Assembly: GCA_032207245.1 (NCBI GenBank)
Contig: CM063506.1
Location: forward strand, 18,475,182 to 18,539,181
Source: Pardosa pseudoannulata
Lineage: Eukaryota; Arthropoda; Arachnida; Araneae; Lycosidae
Direction of reading: 5' to 3'
Length of the DNA stretch: 64,000 bases
Position numbers and translations under genes: made by a program
Shown here: piece after piece, positions 1 to 15,200 of the stretch
How the letters are laid out: every line of letters starts with the position of its first letter
Numbering within the stretch: position 1 is the first letter of the stretch
The notes under the pieces: model-generated
Databases searched by the model: none
Told to the model about the DNA's origin: nothing
What the model saw: the letters and a program-made list of their open reading frames with translations, nothing else

Positions 1-150
1 ACAATTCGGTAGCTCTCGCGAAAGTTCACTTAAGTAATGGTAGAATATCAAAGCACAGTTAGAGTTCCACAGAGAAATATGCAAACAATCGTGAAGAGGA
101 TTATATTAGAAAAGGAAACCCAATGCACAGAGTGTCGTTCCAGTCTCAGC

Positions 151-345
151 AAGAGATATATCCCAAGACGGGATTTCGCTAAATAAAACTCTCCGACGGA
201 GAGACTGGTCGAGGCAACCTTCGAGTTAGCCGATGCGGGCTACTCTTTAAAGAAAAGATCCCAAGGTGGGATTATAGCAAAAAACTCTCCGATAGAGAGA
301 CTGGTCATGGCAACCTCTAAATTAGCTAGTTCCGAGCTAACTAAC
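151..345. repeat. Tandem pair of ~97-bp units with three hairpins each
   Basis: Two direct copies lie about 96-98 bp apart. Each unit has, in the same order, hairpin 1 (ATCCC/GGGAT at 160-174 and 258-272), hairpin 2 (CTCTCC/GGAGAG at 189-203; CTCTC/GAGAG at 285-299) and hairpin 3 (TAGCC/GGCTA at 227-242; TTAGCT/AGCTAA at 322-340). In hairpin 3 one C:G pair has become T:A, a compensatory change. Between hairpins 2 and 3 both copies share ACTGGTC and GGCAACCT. The function is unknown; it could be part of an old LTR or a structured RNA. Confidence 0.55.
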
Positions 346-952
346 TTCTTCTCTAAAAAACAAATATTCTCTCGTCTCTTTCTAGGGGAGGGGCCTTTAA
401 GAGAGGGGCCTCACCCACCATTTCATTATTGGATCATCTAACGATGACCTCACCTTCGACCAACTGGATTGGTCTGGATTAAACAATCATCGGCCGCAAA
501 TCCAGGGGTCCCTGGAATTCTTAGCTGCTAGATCCAAGTCGTTGCAATTCCTTTGTTGTTCCGATGGTCATATTTCTGGCTGTCAGTGAAGATGCCGGGT
601 TGTCTGGTATATTGTTCCGCTACTATAGGGCACAACAGTGTAGACATCGTGGTGCCGGGGAAAACAATCCCTTTGTATCCACACAAGCAAAGTCCACCTC
701 TCAAAGCAAAGTTCTTTGATGTCGACACACCGCTAAATCACGTCCTTACAGTATATCCAATAATTATATGTTGCCATTCGTATACATTTTCTTTTAAACT
801 ATTTCTAACACAGAACTATGGTAATCAAGTAGACCCTTCTCAGATTTCAGAAAGGATCAAATTAATCGGAGAAAAAAGCCTTAGCGGAGATAAAAAGCTT
901 TACTACCCTCCATCACATCTAGTGACCATACGTAAAGCGTAATCGGAATATA
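346..952. other. Unassigned GC-richer segment
   Basis: This stretch is richer in G and C than its surroundings and contains short palindromes such as CCAGGG/TCCCTGG near 503-516. A 129-codon ATG frame on the plus strand (553-942) and a shorter one on the minus strand (528-728) overlap. Neither encodes a domain I recognise, and neither has visible splice or promoter context, so I do not call a gene. It may be the remains of a mobile element cut by the window edge. Confidence 0.3.
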
Positions 953-2285
953 TTATTCAATAACATGCTAAAAAGATTAAAACTTTTAATAAAGTAATTT
1001 ATTTCATAAAGTTTTTAAACAGATTTAGTTTTTTCCTTTTAATGATTCTTATTAACTATAGACCATTTTTCTAACTTCAGTTTCATCATTTTGCTCCAAG
1101 CAAACCTCTTCCGTTGACAGAAGTAATGGTATAATCATCAACAAAATAAGAAGAACAAAACATTTTATGGCACGGGCTTTACCTTTTTTATTTACAAAGG
1201 TAAATTGGTTTATCTAAAAACGTAAGGAATTTTGTCGATAGCAAAGAGAACGTATCACCAAAAATAGCACTTTAAAATATTTAGTTTATATTTCTTATGT
1301 TTATGGATAGATTTAAGTTTAAATAGAATATGTTCTTCAATTTATGAAAATATGAAAGCTTTATATATGGAATTGTTTATATTTCTGGAATTTAAAATAT
1401 GTATTTTGTTTTCAATTTTGAGACAAACTTTTATATCTGAACCTTAAATCTGCAGACCGAAGGTTTGGCTAGTTACTGCTTGTTTTGACACATTATGCTT
1501 GTATCGTGCAACCATGTATAGATGTAACAAATTAACTAAAAACATAAGCAGTTAAATTATGAATAGTTTCACATTTTATGTATGCATATATATGTATGTA
1601 TAAACACATGTTTGTATTTAAAGGTAGATATATAATCTTAGACTTAAATATTAAAATAACATTAATCTACAGCAATTTACTTTCGATTTGTATAACAAAA
1701 GACCTAATTAAAATATTGAAATTGTTTAATTTCAGGACTTTATATTGTTTTTATAACAGGTCTATGCTAAAATTCGTTATTGTCATATAAGTCATATGCC
1801 TTATAAAAATAATTATCTAGTTAGTCTTATCAAACACATAATTGGTAGTTTTTTGACTTAGCAAATAATAATTGATAATTTAATAATGGGCAAAAATTTT
1901 AAATATCTAAACTAAAACTAAAAGTATATTACAATGAATAATAATGATAATATTCTACAGTTAAGCAACGTTACTAATCAATGTAACTTGTTTTATTTAT
2001 GAATTAGATATAGTGACATGAGATGTGACTTAACATAGATATAGTGACAGCATAATACGTATGTGGTATTAGTTTTGTTATTAATGTTGTTCCTCCTAAT
2101 TTAACCTCCTTGTTTAACTTTTCCAATCTACTAACAGTACAAACACATAGCTATACCTACAGATGTCTTGTCTACCGCTTCTTTACTTATCAGTGCAGTA
2201 TGAGATATTGATGTTTTTTGCACTTTTTATATAAGAATTGTACTGTTCAAAGATGTCCATTGTATAGATTAACTATTTTTATATT
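953..2285. other. AT-rich intergenic DNA, nothing recognised
   Basis: Low-complexity AT-rich sequence with stops in all frames. No element ends, RNA motifs or long frames were seen. Confidence 0.5.
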
Positions 2286-3453
<1,168 letters not shown>

Positions 3454-4054
3454 CGAGGAATGGTTGTCAAATCTAAAATAGCCCCAGAATTAATAAACTA
3501 ATGGACAACTCTGCAAACCATCAACACAACCTCCAACTAAGGTTAGTAAACAAACCCACAGCCAGGAGAATATTATTACTACTATTAAAATAAAAATGAA
3601 AACCGATATCAAGGAACAAATCAATAAAGACTTTTATTATTATTATTAATTCGTCAGAACTACAGCCAATCGATTCCTCGTGGTCGAAAATACCAATTTT
3701 CACTTGGTTTGGACGCATGAGAAAAAAGTTTGCCCGCACGTTCGATCCCGGCCCTATCTGTAACGCAGAACTATGTGACCTTAGCGCGTCAAAACCGGCG
3801 TCAATCGATTCCTCATGGCCGAAAACAGCCGGATACCAATTTTCACACGAAATTCGCATATTTTGACATCATGTTCCTTTGGCCGTATATAAGGGCCGTA
3901 AGCCAAAATGGCCCTATCTGTAACTCCGAACTGCTCGACCGTAGCGCTTCAAAACCGGCGCCAATCGATTCCTCGTGGCCAAAACCCCCAGATCCCCAAG
4001 TTTACCGGAGTTTATTAATTCTGGGGCGATTTTCGACTTGACAACCATTCCTCG
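3454..4054. mobile_element. MITE with ~46-bp terminal inverted repeats, TA target duplication (mariner-like)
   Basis: The left end starts CGAGGAATGGTTGTCAA and the right end is its reverse complement; similarity continues through GCCCCAGAATTAATAAACT on both sides, giving inverted repeats of about 46 bp with a few mismatches. TA lies directly outside each end (3452-3453 and 4055-4056), as Tc1/mariner elements leave. The interior is non-coding and GC-richer and holds direct repeats built on GGCCCTATCTGTAAC and AATCGATTCCTC (about 3751-3830, 3908-3985, plus part of a third copy near 3665). The 9-10 bp beyond each TA are also mirror images, suggesting insertion into a palindromic target. Confidence 0.85.
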
Positions 4055-4056
4055 TA

Positions 4057-4589
4057 TTATAGTATAGGATTAATAACACAGGATATTCTTTGGTACAAAA
4101 CTTTCAAAAACTCATGACATGTTGATAAAATAGGTAGAAGGAGAATAAAATTATAATTAATTAGTTTTAAAAAGGACTTCACTGTGTAGTTATCTTAATC
4201 TATCGATTCACATTTCAGAATAAAAATATATACTCAGAGAAGAAAATTTTGGATTATTTACTGAACAGAATTTTTTTTTTAATTTTATGGATACAGGTAA
4301 TATAATCTTAATTCCGTCTATAATAAGTGTTATATGTTTCTATCGTAGTCAATTAAGAGAAATAATTTTATTATTTTATAACAGTCTAGAATATTGCTTA
4401 CTTTTTTGTATAATTTTAATATGTATTTAGAAACATATGATCAGTCGAAACAATTCAATTTTGGCAGTCACTGATATTTTGTAGAAGGTATGAAACCACT
4501 TTACAAAAAATATACGAATTATTCATCTCTACATTACCACCCTGGGTGAGATGGACTTTGTTATGCTGACGGGCTAGTGACTCCAATAC
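4057..4589. other. Intergenic DNA, nothing recognised
   Basis: AT-rich with no frames or repeat ends identified. A short less AT-rich stretch sits near 4540-4590, just before the next element. Confidence 0.45.
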
Positions 4590-4593
4590 TTAA

Positions 4594-5204
4594 CACTTGG
4601 CATGCGAGTATACTTCACCGCCAACTTACGTGTGCAGCGGGCGTTTTTTCGTGAATTGAGTGAAAATTTAGTTATTCAGAAAATTCGCAGTAAATCGAAA
4701 ACTACTTTGTTTTTATGAACGAATGTTTTTGTTATTTTACACTTTAATATATACTGTATGAATATTTTAAAAAAAACCCTACTTTTACGAAATCGTACAC
4801 GAAAAAAAAATGATTTTTAAAATTTTACAATGTGTTCAAAAATATTTTTTCATGACAAGTACAAATAGAACTACTTATTATCAATTTTATATTCAACAAT
4901 AAAAAACCAAGCTTCAAATTGATAAAACCCGACTTGTATGTTCTGGAGCTAGGAATTCGATTGAAGACGAAATAACGCAACAAAAGACCGAGTAACTCAA
5001 CAATCATAACTTGTGGAAGAAATACAGAGCGCCGCATAGCAACGCAAATAACACTCATATAACGTCACACATATATATAATTATAGGTATTTAGTATATT
5101 TGTGTTGATTAGCGGGTATCCAGCATAAATCTACTAAATACGTATTTTTACGTGGCCCACGCTCCAGTGACAGACTGCAAAATACGTTGCCCGCACGCGA
5201 AATG
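4594..5204. mobile_element. TTAA-flanked MITE (piggyBac-like), diverged
   Basis: TTAA lies at 4590-4593 and 5205-5208. The left end reads CACTTGGCATGCGAG and the reverse complement of the right end reads CATTTCGCGTGCGGG, matching at 11 of 15 positions. Precise TTAA duplication is the signature of piggyBac-type transposases. The interior is AT-rich and non-coding, so it would need a transposase supplied from elsewhere. It could be chance similarity, but the GC-rich ends stand out from the AT-rich surroundings. Confidence 0.55.
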
Positions 5205-5208
5205 TTAA

Positions 5209-6292
5209 AGGTGAAACAGGAATGAAGGTATCCACTATTAACAAACACCGATTTAAGACTTGATCGCACGTCAACTTGCGTATATTAAGAAAGCAAACAA
5301 TTACGGTTAAGACTTCTTTTTTACAATTAACAAATGCGTAGATTTCAAAGGTTAAAAAATTTGAATTAAATGAATGCCGTATCACGTGTCAAATGAATAC
5401 AAAACAAATAGGTTGAAAAGTTTTCGCTATCACACGAGAAATCCGAGCATTCTTCATCGGGAAAAGGGATCATAAACTAAATCTGTTTATTTTCACGTGT
5501 AAAGGATGACGTATGATGAATAATAACTGTTTGTGTTTCCTAAAATGAATTTATTACATTTTGTTGTGCTTGCAGTGAACAGCTAAATGTTAGCAACAAG
5601 TAACGGAAAAATAGGGATCCCAGAGCCAAATTTCATGAAGAAAATATTCTGCAAGCAACTTCTAACGGCTTCATGTTAAATATATAAGTGAAAAATGCAT
5701 ATAAGAGAATTTTCTTTGGATATAATAGAGGATCTTGCTGCAACTAACCACTTTAATTCTTGGTATCTAATGAAAAGCCAAGAAGTTCATGATCCGATTA
5801 TCAGCTTTTCAGGAGAGAGAGATTAGAGTTAGCAGGTACAAAGGTTAATTTTTAATAGAGCCATCAGGCGGTATCGCAATAAGATTTTTATTTGTCCCAA
5901 TGATAGGCTCAAAATTTCGACTAAAATGATTACAAATTACGATATGAATAACATTTTTATTAAAATTTATTTCATTTTAGAATTAAATAAATACTGGTAT
6001 TTATGATTATGAATCTATACCAAGGATAGTTTTCTCTTGTAGTTCATTAACATTTTTTCCCTCTAACACTCGTTTTGTTTAATACTTAGCACTCACAGTA
6101 GTACTTCTACTTTTTTGCTTTTGAGATTTAATTTAATTTTTGATTATATTGTTAGTTTTATTTCTCTTCAAATTGTTATTTTCTTGCCATATTAATCCAA
6201 ATAAACTGGCGCTCTTGAGTGATAGTCTAAAATTTAATTTTGGGATTAATTTTTTTAATTTCTATTTTTTTCTTTTATGTAATTGTAAATAG
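5209..6292. other. AT-rich intergenic DNA before the satellite
   Basis: No gene or element recognised. The last ~170 bases (6120-6292) contain T-rich tracts that loosely resemble the AT part of the satellite monomer and may be a decayed edge copy. Confidence 0.4.
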
Positions 6293-9200
6293 TTCTGCTA
6301 TAAGAGATTTAATTTGTTTGATTAAACTTTATAAATTTATTTCCTATTTTTTACTTTTTCTTATTCGCCCAACGGTGGCCAAGTGGTAGAGCGCTTCTCT
6401 TCGTTTCTGCTATAAGAGATTTAATTTGTTTGATTAAACTTTATAAATTTATTTCCTATTTTTTTACTTTTTCTTATTCGCCCAACGGTGGCCAAGTGGT
6501 AGAGCGCTTCTCTTCGTTTCTGCTATAAGAGATTTAATTTGTTTGATTAAACTTTATAAATTTATTTCCTATTTTTTACTTTTTCTTATTCGCCCAACGG
6601 TGGCCAAGTGGTAGAGCGCTTCTCTTCGTTTCTGCTATAAGAGATTTAATTTGTTTGATTAAACTTTATAAATTTATTTCCTATTTTTTTACTTTTTCTT
6701 ATTCGCCCAACGGTGGCCAAGTGGTAGAGCGCTTCTCTTCGTTTCTGCTATAAGAGATTTAATTTGTTTGATTAAACTTTATAAATTTATTTCCTATTTT
6801 TTTTACTTTTTCTTATTCGCCCAACGGTGGCCAAGTGGTAGAGCGCTTCTCTTCGTTTCTGCTATAAGAGATTTAATTTGTTTGATTAAACTTTATAAAT
6901 TTATTTCCTATTTTTTTATTTTTTCTTATTCGCCCAACGGTGGCCAAGTGGTAGAGCGCTTCTCTTCGTTTCTGCTATAAGAGATTTAATTTGTTTGATT
7001 AAACTTTATAAATTTATTTCCTATTTTTTTACTTTTTCTTATTCGCCCAACGGTGGCCAAGTGGTAGAGCGCTTCTCTTCGTTTCTGCTATAAGAGATTT
7101 AATTTGTTTGATTAAACTTTATAAATTTATTTCCTATTTTTTTACTTTTTCTTATTCGCCCAACGGTGGCCAAGTGGTAGAGCGCTTCTCTTCGTTTCTG
7201 CTATAAGAGATTTAATTTGTTTGATTAAACTTTATAAATTTATTTCCTATTTTTTTACTTTTTCTTATTCGCCCAACGGTGGCCAAGTGGTAGAGCGCTT
7301 CTCTTCGTTTCTGCTATAAGAGATTTAATTTGTTTGATTAAACTTTATAAATTTATTTCCTATTTTTTTACTTTTTCTTATTCGCCCAACGGTGGCCAAG
7401 TGGTAGAGCGCTTCTCTTCGTTTCTGCTATAAGAGATTTAATTTGTTTGATTAAACTTTATAAATTTATTTCCTATTTTTTTACTTTTTCTTATTCGCCC
7501 AACGGTGGCCAAGTGGTAGAGCGCTTCTCTTCGTTTCTGCTATAAGAGATTTAATTTGTTTGATTAAACTTTATAAATTTATTTCCTATTTTTTTACTTT
7601 TTCTTATTCGCCCAACGGTGGCCAAGTGGTAGAGCGCTTCTCTTCGTTTCTGCTATAAGAGATTTAATTTGTTTGATTAAACTTTATAAATTTATTTCCT
7701 ATTTTTTTACTTTTTCTTATTCGCCCAACGGTGGCCAAGTGGTAGAGCGCTTCTCTTCGTTTCTGCTATAAGAGATTTAATTTGTTTGATTAAACTTTAT
7801 AAATTTATTTCCTATTTTTTTACTTTTTCTTATTCGCCCAACGGTGGCCAAGTGGTAGAGCGCTTCTCTTCGTTTCTGCTATAAGAGATTTAATTTGTTT
7901 GATTAAACTTTATAAATTTATTTCCTATTTTTTTACTTTTTCTTATTCGCCCAACGGTGGCCAAGTGGTAGAGCGCTTCTCTTCGTTTCTGCTATAAGAG
8001 ATTTAATTTGTTTGATTAAACTTTATAAATTTATTTCCTATTTTTTTACTTTTTCTTATTCGCCCAACGGTGGCCAAGTGGTAGAGCGCTTCTCTTCGTT
8101 TCTGCTATAAGAGATTTAATTTGTTTGATTAAACTTTATAAATTTATTTCCTATTTTTTTACTTTTTCTTATTCGCCCAACGGTGGCCAAGTGGTAGAGC
8201 GCTTCTCTTCGTTTCTGCTATAAGAGATTTAATTTGTTTGATTAAACTTTATAAATTTATTTCCTATTTTTTTACTTTTTCTTATTCGCCCAACGGTGGC
8301 CAAGTGGTAGAGCGCTTCTCTTCGTTTCTGCTATAAGAGATTTAATTTGTTTGATTAAACTTTATAAATTTATTTCCTATTTTTTTACTTTTTCTTATTC
8401 GCCCAACGGTGGCCAAGTGGTAGAGCGCTTCTCTTCGTTTCTGCTATAAGAGATTTAATTTGTTTGATTAAACTTTATAAATTTATTTCCTATTTTTTTA
8501 CTTTTTCTTATTCGCCCAACGGTGGCCAAGTGGTAGAGCGCTTCTCTTCGTTTCTGCTATAAGAGATTTAATTTGTTTGATTAAACTTTATAAATTTATT
8601 TCCTATTTTTTACTTTTTCTTATTCGCCCAACGGTGGCCAAGTGGTAGAGCGCTTCTCTTCGTTTCTGCTATAAGAGATTTAATTTGTTTGATTAAACTT
8701 TATAAATTTATTTCCTATTTTTTTACTTTTTCTTATTCGCCCAACGGTGGCCAAGTGGTAGAGCGCTTCTCTTCGTTTCTGCTATAAGAGATTTAATTTG
8801 TTTGATTAAACTTTATAAATTTATTTCCTATTTTTTTACTTTTTCTTATTCGCCCAACGGTGGCCAAGTGGTAGAGCGCTTCTCTTCGTTTCTGCTATAA
8901 GAGATTTAATTTGTTTGATTAAACTTTATAAATTTATTTCCTATTTTTTTACTTTTTCTTATTCGCCCAACGGTGGCCAAGTGGTAGAGCGCTTCTCTTC
9001 GTTTCTGCTATAAGAGATTTAATTTGTTTGATTAAACTTTATAAATTTATTTCCTATTTTTTTACTTTTTTCTTATTCGCCCAACGGTGGCCAAGTGGTA
9101 GAGCGCTTCTCTTCGTTTCTGCTATAAGAGATTTAATTTGTTTGATTAAACTTTTATAAATTTATTTCCTATTTTTTTACTTTTTTCTTATTCGCCCAAC

Positions 9201-12200
9201 GGTGGCCAAGTGGTAGAGCGCTTCTCTTCGTTTCTGCTATAAGAGATTTAATTTGTTTGATTAAACTTTATAAATTTATTTCCTATTTTTTTACTTTTTC
9301 TTATTCGCCCAACGGTGGCCAAGTGGTAGAGCGCTTCTCTTCGTTTCTGCTATAAGAGATTTAATTTGTTTGATTAAACTTTATAAATTTATTTCCTATT
9401 TTTTTACTTTTTCTTATTCGCCCAACGGTGGCCAAGTGGTAGAGCGCTTCTCTTCGTTTCTGCTATAAGAGATTTAATTTGTTTGATTAAACTTTTATAA
9501 ATTTATTTCCTATTTTTTTACTTTTTCTTATTCGCCCAACGGTGGCCAAGTGGTAGAGCGCTTCTCTTCGTTTCTGCTATAAGAGATTTAATTTGTTTGA
9601 TTAAACTTTATAAATTTATTTCCTATTTTTTTACTTTTTCTTATTCGCCCAACGGTGGCCAAGTGGTAGAGCGCTTCTCTTCGTTTCTGCTATAAGAGAT
9701 TTAATTTGTTTGATTAAACTTTATAAATTTATTTCCTATTTTTTTACTTTTTCTTATTCGCCCAACGGTGGCCAAGTGGTAGAGCGCTTCTCTTCGTTTC
9801 TGCTATAAGAGATTTAATTTGTTTGATTAAACTTTATAAATTTATTTCCTATTTTTTACTTTTTCTTATTCGCCCAACGGTGGCCAAGTGGTAGAGCGCT
9901 TCTCTTCGTTTCTGCTATAAGAGATTTAATTTGTTTGATTAAACTTTTATAAATTTATTTCCTATTTTTTTACTTTTTCTTATTCGCCCAACGGTGGCCA
10001 AGTGGTAGAGCGCTTCTCTTCGTTTCTGCTATAAGAGATTTAATTTGTTTGATTAAACTTTATAAATTTATTTCCTATTTTTTTACTTTTTCTTATTCGC
10101 CCAACGGTGGCCAAGTGGTAGAGCGCTTCTCTTCGTTTCTGCTATAAGAGATTTAATTTGTTTGATTAAACTTTATAAATTTATTTCCTATTTTTTACTT
10201 TTTCTTATTCGCCCAACGGTGGCCAAGTGGTAGAGCGCTTCTCTTCGTTTCTGCTATAAGAGATTTAATTTGTTTGATTAAACTTTATAAATTTATTTCC
10301 TATTTTTTTACTTTTTCTTATTCGCCCAACGGTGGCCAAGTGGTAGAGCGCTTCTCTTCGTTTCTGCTATAAGAGATTTAATTTGTTTGATTAAACTTTA
10401 TAAATTTATTTCCTATTTTTTTACTTTTTCTTATTCGCCCAACGGTGGCCAAGTGGTAGAGCGCTTCTCTTCGTTTCTGCTATAAGAGATTTAATTTGTT
10501 TGATTAAACTTTATAAATTTATTTCCTATTTTTTTACTTTTTCTTATTCGCCCAACGGTGGCCAAGTGGTAGAGCGCTTCTCTTCGTTTCTGCTATAAGA
10601 GATTTAATTTGTTTGATTAAACTTTATAAATTTATTTCCTATTTTTTTACTTTTTCTTATTCGCCCAACGGTGGCCAAGTGGTAGAGCGCTTCTCTTCGT
10701 TTCTGCTATAAGAGATTTAATTTGTTTGATTAAACTTTTATAAATTTATTTCCTATTTTTTTACTTTTTCTTATTCGCCCAACGGTGGCCAAGTGGTAGA
10801 GCGCTTCTCTTCGTTTCTGCTATAAGAGATTTAATTTGTTTGATTAAACTTTATAAATTTATTTCCTATTTTTTTACTTTTTCTTATTCGCCCAACGGTG
10901 GCCAAGTGGTAGAGCGCTTCTCTTCGTTTCTGCTATAAGAGATTTAATTTGTTTGATTAAACTTTATAAATTTATTTCCTATTTTTTTTACTTTTTCTTA
11001 TTCGCCCAACGGTGGCCAAGTGGTAGAGCGCTTCTCTTCGTTTCTGCTATAAGAGATTTAATTTGTTTGATTAAACTTTATAAATTTATTTCCTATTTTT
11101 TTACTTTTTCTTATTCGCCCAACGGTGGCCAAGTGGTAGAGCGCTTCGTTTCTGCTATAAGAGATTTAATTTATTTGATTAAATTTTTATAAATTTATTT
11201 CCTATTTTTTACTTTTTCTTATTCGCCCAACGGTGGCCAAGTGGTAGAGCGCTTCTCTTCGTTTCTGCTATAAGAGATTTAATTTGTTTGATTAAACTTT
11301 ATAAATTTATTTCCTATTTTTTTTACTTTTTCTTATTCGCCCAACGGTGGCCAAGTGGTAGAGCGCTTCTCTTCGTTTCTGCTATAAGAGATTTAATTTG
11401 TTTGATTAAACTTTATAAATTTATTTCCTATTTTTTTACTTTTTCTTATTCGCCCAACGGTGGCCAAGTGGTAGAGCGCTTCTCTTCGTTTCTGCTATAA
11501 GAGATTTAATTTGTTTGATTAAACTTTTATAAATTTATTTCCTATTTTTTTACTTTTTCTTATTCGCCCAACGGTGGCCAAGTGGTAGAGCGCTTCTCTT
11601 CGTTTCTGCTATAAGAGATTTAATTTGTTTGATTAAACTTTATAAATTTATTTCCTATTTTTTTACTTTTTCTTATTCGCCCAACGGTGGCCAAGTGGTA
11701 GAGCGCTTCTCTTCGTTTCTGCTATAAGAGATTTAATTTGTTTGATTAAACTTTATAAATTTATTTCCTATTTTTTTACTTTTTCTTATTCGCCCAACGG
11801 TGGCCAAGTGGTAGAGCGCTTCTCTTCGTTTCTGCTATAAGAGATTTAATTTGTTTGATTAAACTTTATAAATTTATTTCCTATTTTTTACTTTTTCTTA
11901 TTCGCCCAACGGTGGCCAAGTGGTAGAGCGCTTCTCTTCGTTTCTGCTATAAGAGATTTAATTTGTTTGATTAAACTTTATAAATTTATTTCCTATTTTT
12001 TACTTTTTCTTATTCGCCCAACGGTGGCCAAGTGGTTAGAGCGCTTCTCTTCGTTTCTGCTATAAGAGATTTAATTTGTTTGATTAAACTTTATAAATTT
12101 ATTTCCTATTTTTTTACTTTTTCTTATTCGCCCAACGGTGGCCAAGTGGTAGAGAGCGCTTCTCTTCGTTTCTGCTATAAGAGATTTAATTTGTTTGATT

Positions 12201-15200
12201 AAACTTTATAAATTTATTTCCTATTTTTTACTTTTTCTTATTCGCCCAACGGTGGCCAAGTGGTAGAGCGCTTCTCTTCGTTTCTGCTATAAGAGATTTA
12301 ATTTGTTTGATTAAACTTTATAAATTTATTTCCTATTTTTTTACTTTTTTCTTATTCGCCCAACGGTGGCCAAGTGGTAGAGCGCTTCTCTTCGTTTCTG
12401 CTATAAGAGATTTAATTTGTTTGATTAAACTTTATAAATTTATTTCCTATTTTTTTACTTTTTCTTATTCGCCCAACGGTGGCCAAGTGGTAGAGCGCTT
12501 CTCTTCGTTTCTGCTATAAGAGAGTTAATTTGTTTGATTAAACTTTATAAATTTATTTCCTATTTTTTTACTTTTTCTTATTCGCCCAACGGTGGCCAAG
12601 TGGTAGAGCGCTTCTCTTTGTTTCTGCTATAAGAGATTTAATTTGTTTGATTAAACTTTATAAATTTATTTCCTATTTTTTTACTTTTTCTTATTCGCCC
12701 AACGGTGGCCAAGTGGTAGAGCGCTTCTCTTTGTTTCTGCTATAAGAGATTTAATTTGTTTGATTAAACTTTATAAATTTATTTCCTATTTTTTTACTTT
12801 TTCTTATTCGCCCAACGGTGGCCAAGTGGTAGAGCGCTTTCTCTTCGTTTCTGCTATAAGAGATTTAATTTGTTTGATTAAACTTTATAAATTTATTTCC
12901 TATTTTTTTACTTTTTCTTATTCGCCCAACGGTGGCCAAGTGGTAGAGCGCTTCTCTTCGTTTCTGCTATAAGAGATTTAATTTGTTTGATTAAACTTTA
13001 TAAATTTATTTCCTATTTTTTTACTTTTTCTTATTCGCCCAACGGTGGCCAAGTGGTAGAGCGCTTCTCTTCGTTTCTGCTATAAGAGATTTAATTTGTT
13101 TGATTAAACTTTATAAATTTATTTCCTATTTTTTATTTTTTTTCTTATTCGCCCAACGGTGGCCAAGTGGTAGAGCGCTTCTCTTCGTTTCTGCTATAAG
13201 AGATTTAATTTGTTTGATTAAACTTTATAAATTTATTTCCTATTTTTTTACTTTTTCTTATTCGCCCAACGGTGGCCAAGTGGTAGAGCGCTTCTCTTCG
13301 TTTCTGCTATAAGAGATTTAATTTGTTTGATTAAACTTTATAAATTTATTTCCTATTTTTTTACTTTTTCTTATTCGCCCAACGGTGGCCAAGTGGTAGA
13401 GCGCTTCTCTTCGTTTCTGCTATAAGAGATTTAATTTGTTTGATTAAACTTTATAAATTTATTTCCTATTTTTTTACTTTTTCTTATTCGCCCAACGGTG
13501 GCCAAGTGGTAGAGCGCTTCTCTTCGTTTCTGCTATAAGAGATTTAATTTGTTTGATTAAACTTTATAAATTTATTTCCTATTTTTTTACTTTTTCTTAT
13601 TCGCCCAACGGTGGCCAAGTGGTAGAGCGCTTCTCTTCGTTTCTGCTATAAGAGATTTAATTTGTTTGATTAAACTTTATAAATTTATTTCCTATTTTTT
13701 TACTTTTTTCTTATTACGGTGGCCAAGTGGTAGAGCGCTTCTCTTCGTTTCTGCTATAAGAGATTTAATTTGTTTGATTAAACTTTATAAATTTATTTCC
13801 TATTTTTTTACTTTTTCTTATTCGCCCAACGGTGGCCAAGTGGTAGAGCGCTTCGTTTCTGCTATAAGAGATTTAATTTATTTGATTAAATTTTATAAAT
13901 TTATTTCCTATTTTTTTTACTTTTTCTTATTCGCCCAACGGTGGCCAAGTGGTAGAGCGCTTCTCTTCGTTTCTGCTATAAGAGATTTAATTTGTTTGAT
14001 TAAACTTTATAAATTTATTTCCTATTTTTTTACTTTTTCTTATTCGCCCAACGGTGGCCAAGTGGTAGAGCGCTTCTCTTCGTTTCTGCTATAAGAGATT
14101 TAATTTGTTTGATTAAACTTTATAAATTTATTTCCTATTTTTTTACTTTTTCTTATTCGCCCAACGGTGGCCAAGTGGTAGAGCGCTTCTCTTCGTTTCT
14201 GCTATAAGAGATTTAATTTGTTTGATTAAACTTTATAAATTTATTTCCTATTTTTTACTTTTTCTTATTCGCCCAACGGTGGCCAAGTGGTAGAGCGCTT
14301 CTCTTCGTTTCTGCTATAAGAGATTTAATTTGTTTGATTAAACTTTATAAATTTATTTCCTATTTTTTATTTTTTTCTTATTCGCCCAACGGTGGCCAAG
14401 TGGTAGAGCGTTCTCTTCGTTTCTGCTATAAGAGATTTTAATTTGTTTGATTAAACTTTATAAATTTATTTCCTATTTTTTTTACTTTTTCTTATTCGCC
14501 CAACGGTGGCCAAGTGGTAGAGCGCTTTTCTTCGTTTCTGCTATAAGAGATTTAATTTGTTTGATTAAACTTTATAAATTTATTTCCTATTTTTTACTTT
14601 TTCTTATTCGCCCAACGGTGGCCAAGTGGTAGAGCGCTTCTCTTCGTTTCTGCTATAAGAGATTTAATTTGTTTGATTAAACTTTATAAATTTATTTCCT
14701 ATTTTTTACTTTTTCTTATTCGCCCAACGGTGGCCAAGTGGTAGAGCGCTTCTCTTTGTTTCTGCTATAAGAGATTTAATTTGTTTGATTAAACTTTATA
14801 AATTTATTTCCTATTTTTTTACTTTTTTCTTATTCGCCCAACGGTGGCCAAGTGGTAGAGCGCTTCTCTCGTTTCTGCTATAAGAGATTTAATTTGTTTG
14901 ATTAAACTTTATAAATTTATTTCCTATTTTTTACTTTTTCTTATTCGCCCAACGGTGGCCAAGTGGTAGAGCTTCTCTTCGTTTCTGCTATAAGAGATTT
15001 AATTTGTTTGATTAAACTTTATAAATTTATTTCCTATTTTTTTACTTTTTCTTATTCGCCCAACGGTGGCCAAGTGGTAGAGCGCTTCTCTTCGTTTCTG
15101 CTATAAGAGATTTAATTTGTTTGATTAAACTTTATAAATTTATTTCCTATTTTTTTACTTTTTCTTATTCGCCCAACGGTGGCCAAGTGGTAGAGCGCTT

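Noticed and set aside
553..942. 129-codon plus-strand gene
   Set aside because: No recognisable domain, a competing antisense frame, and no promoter or splice context.
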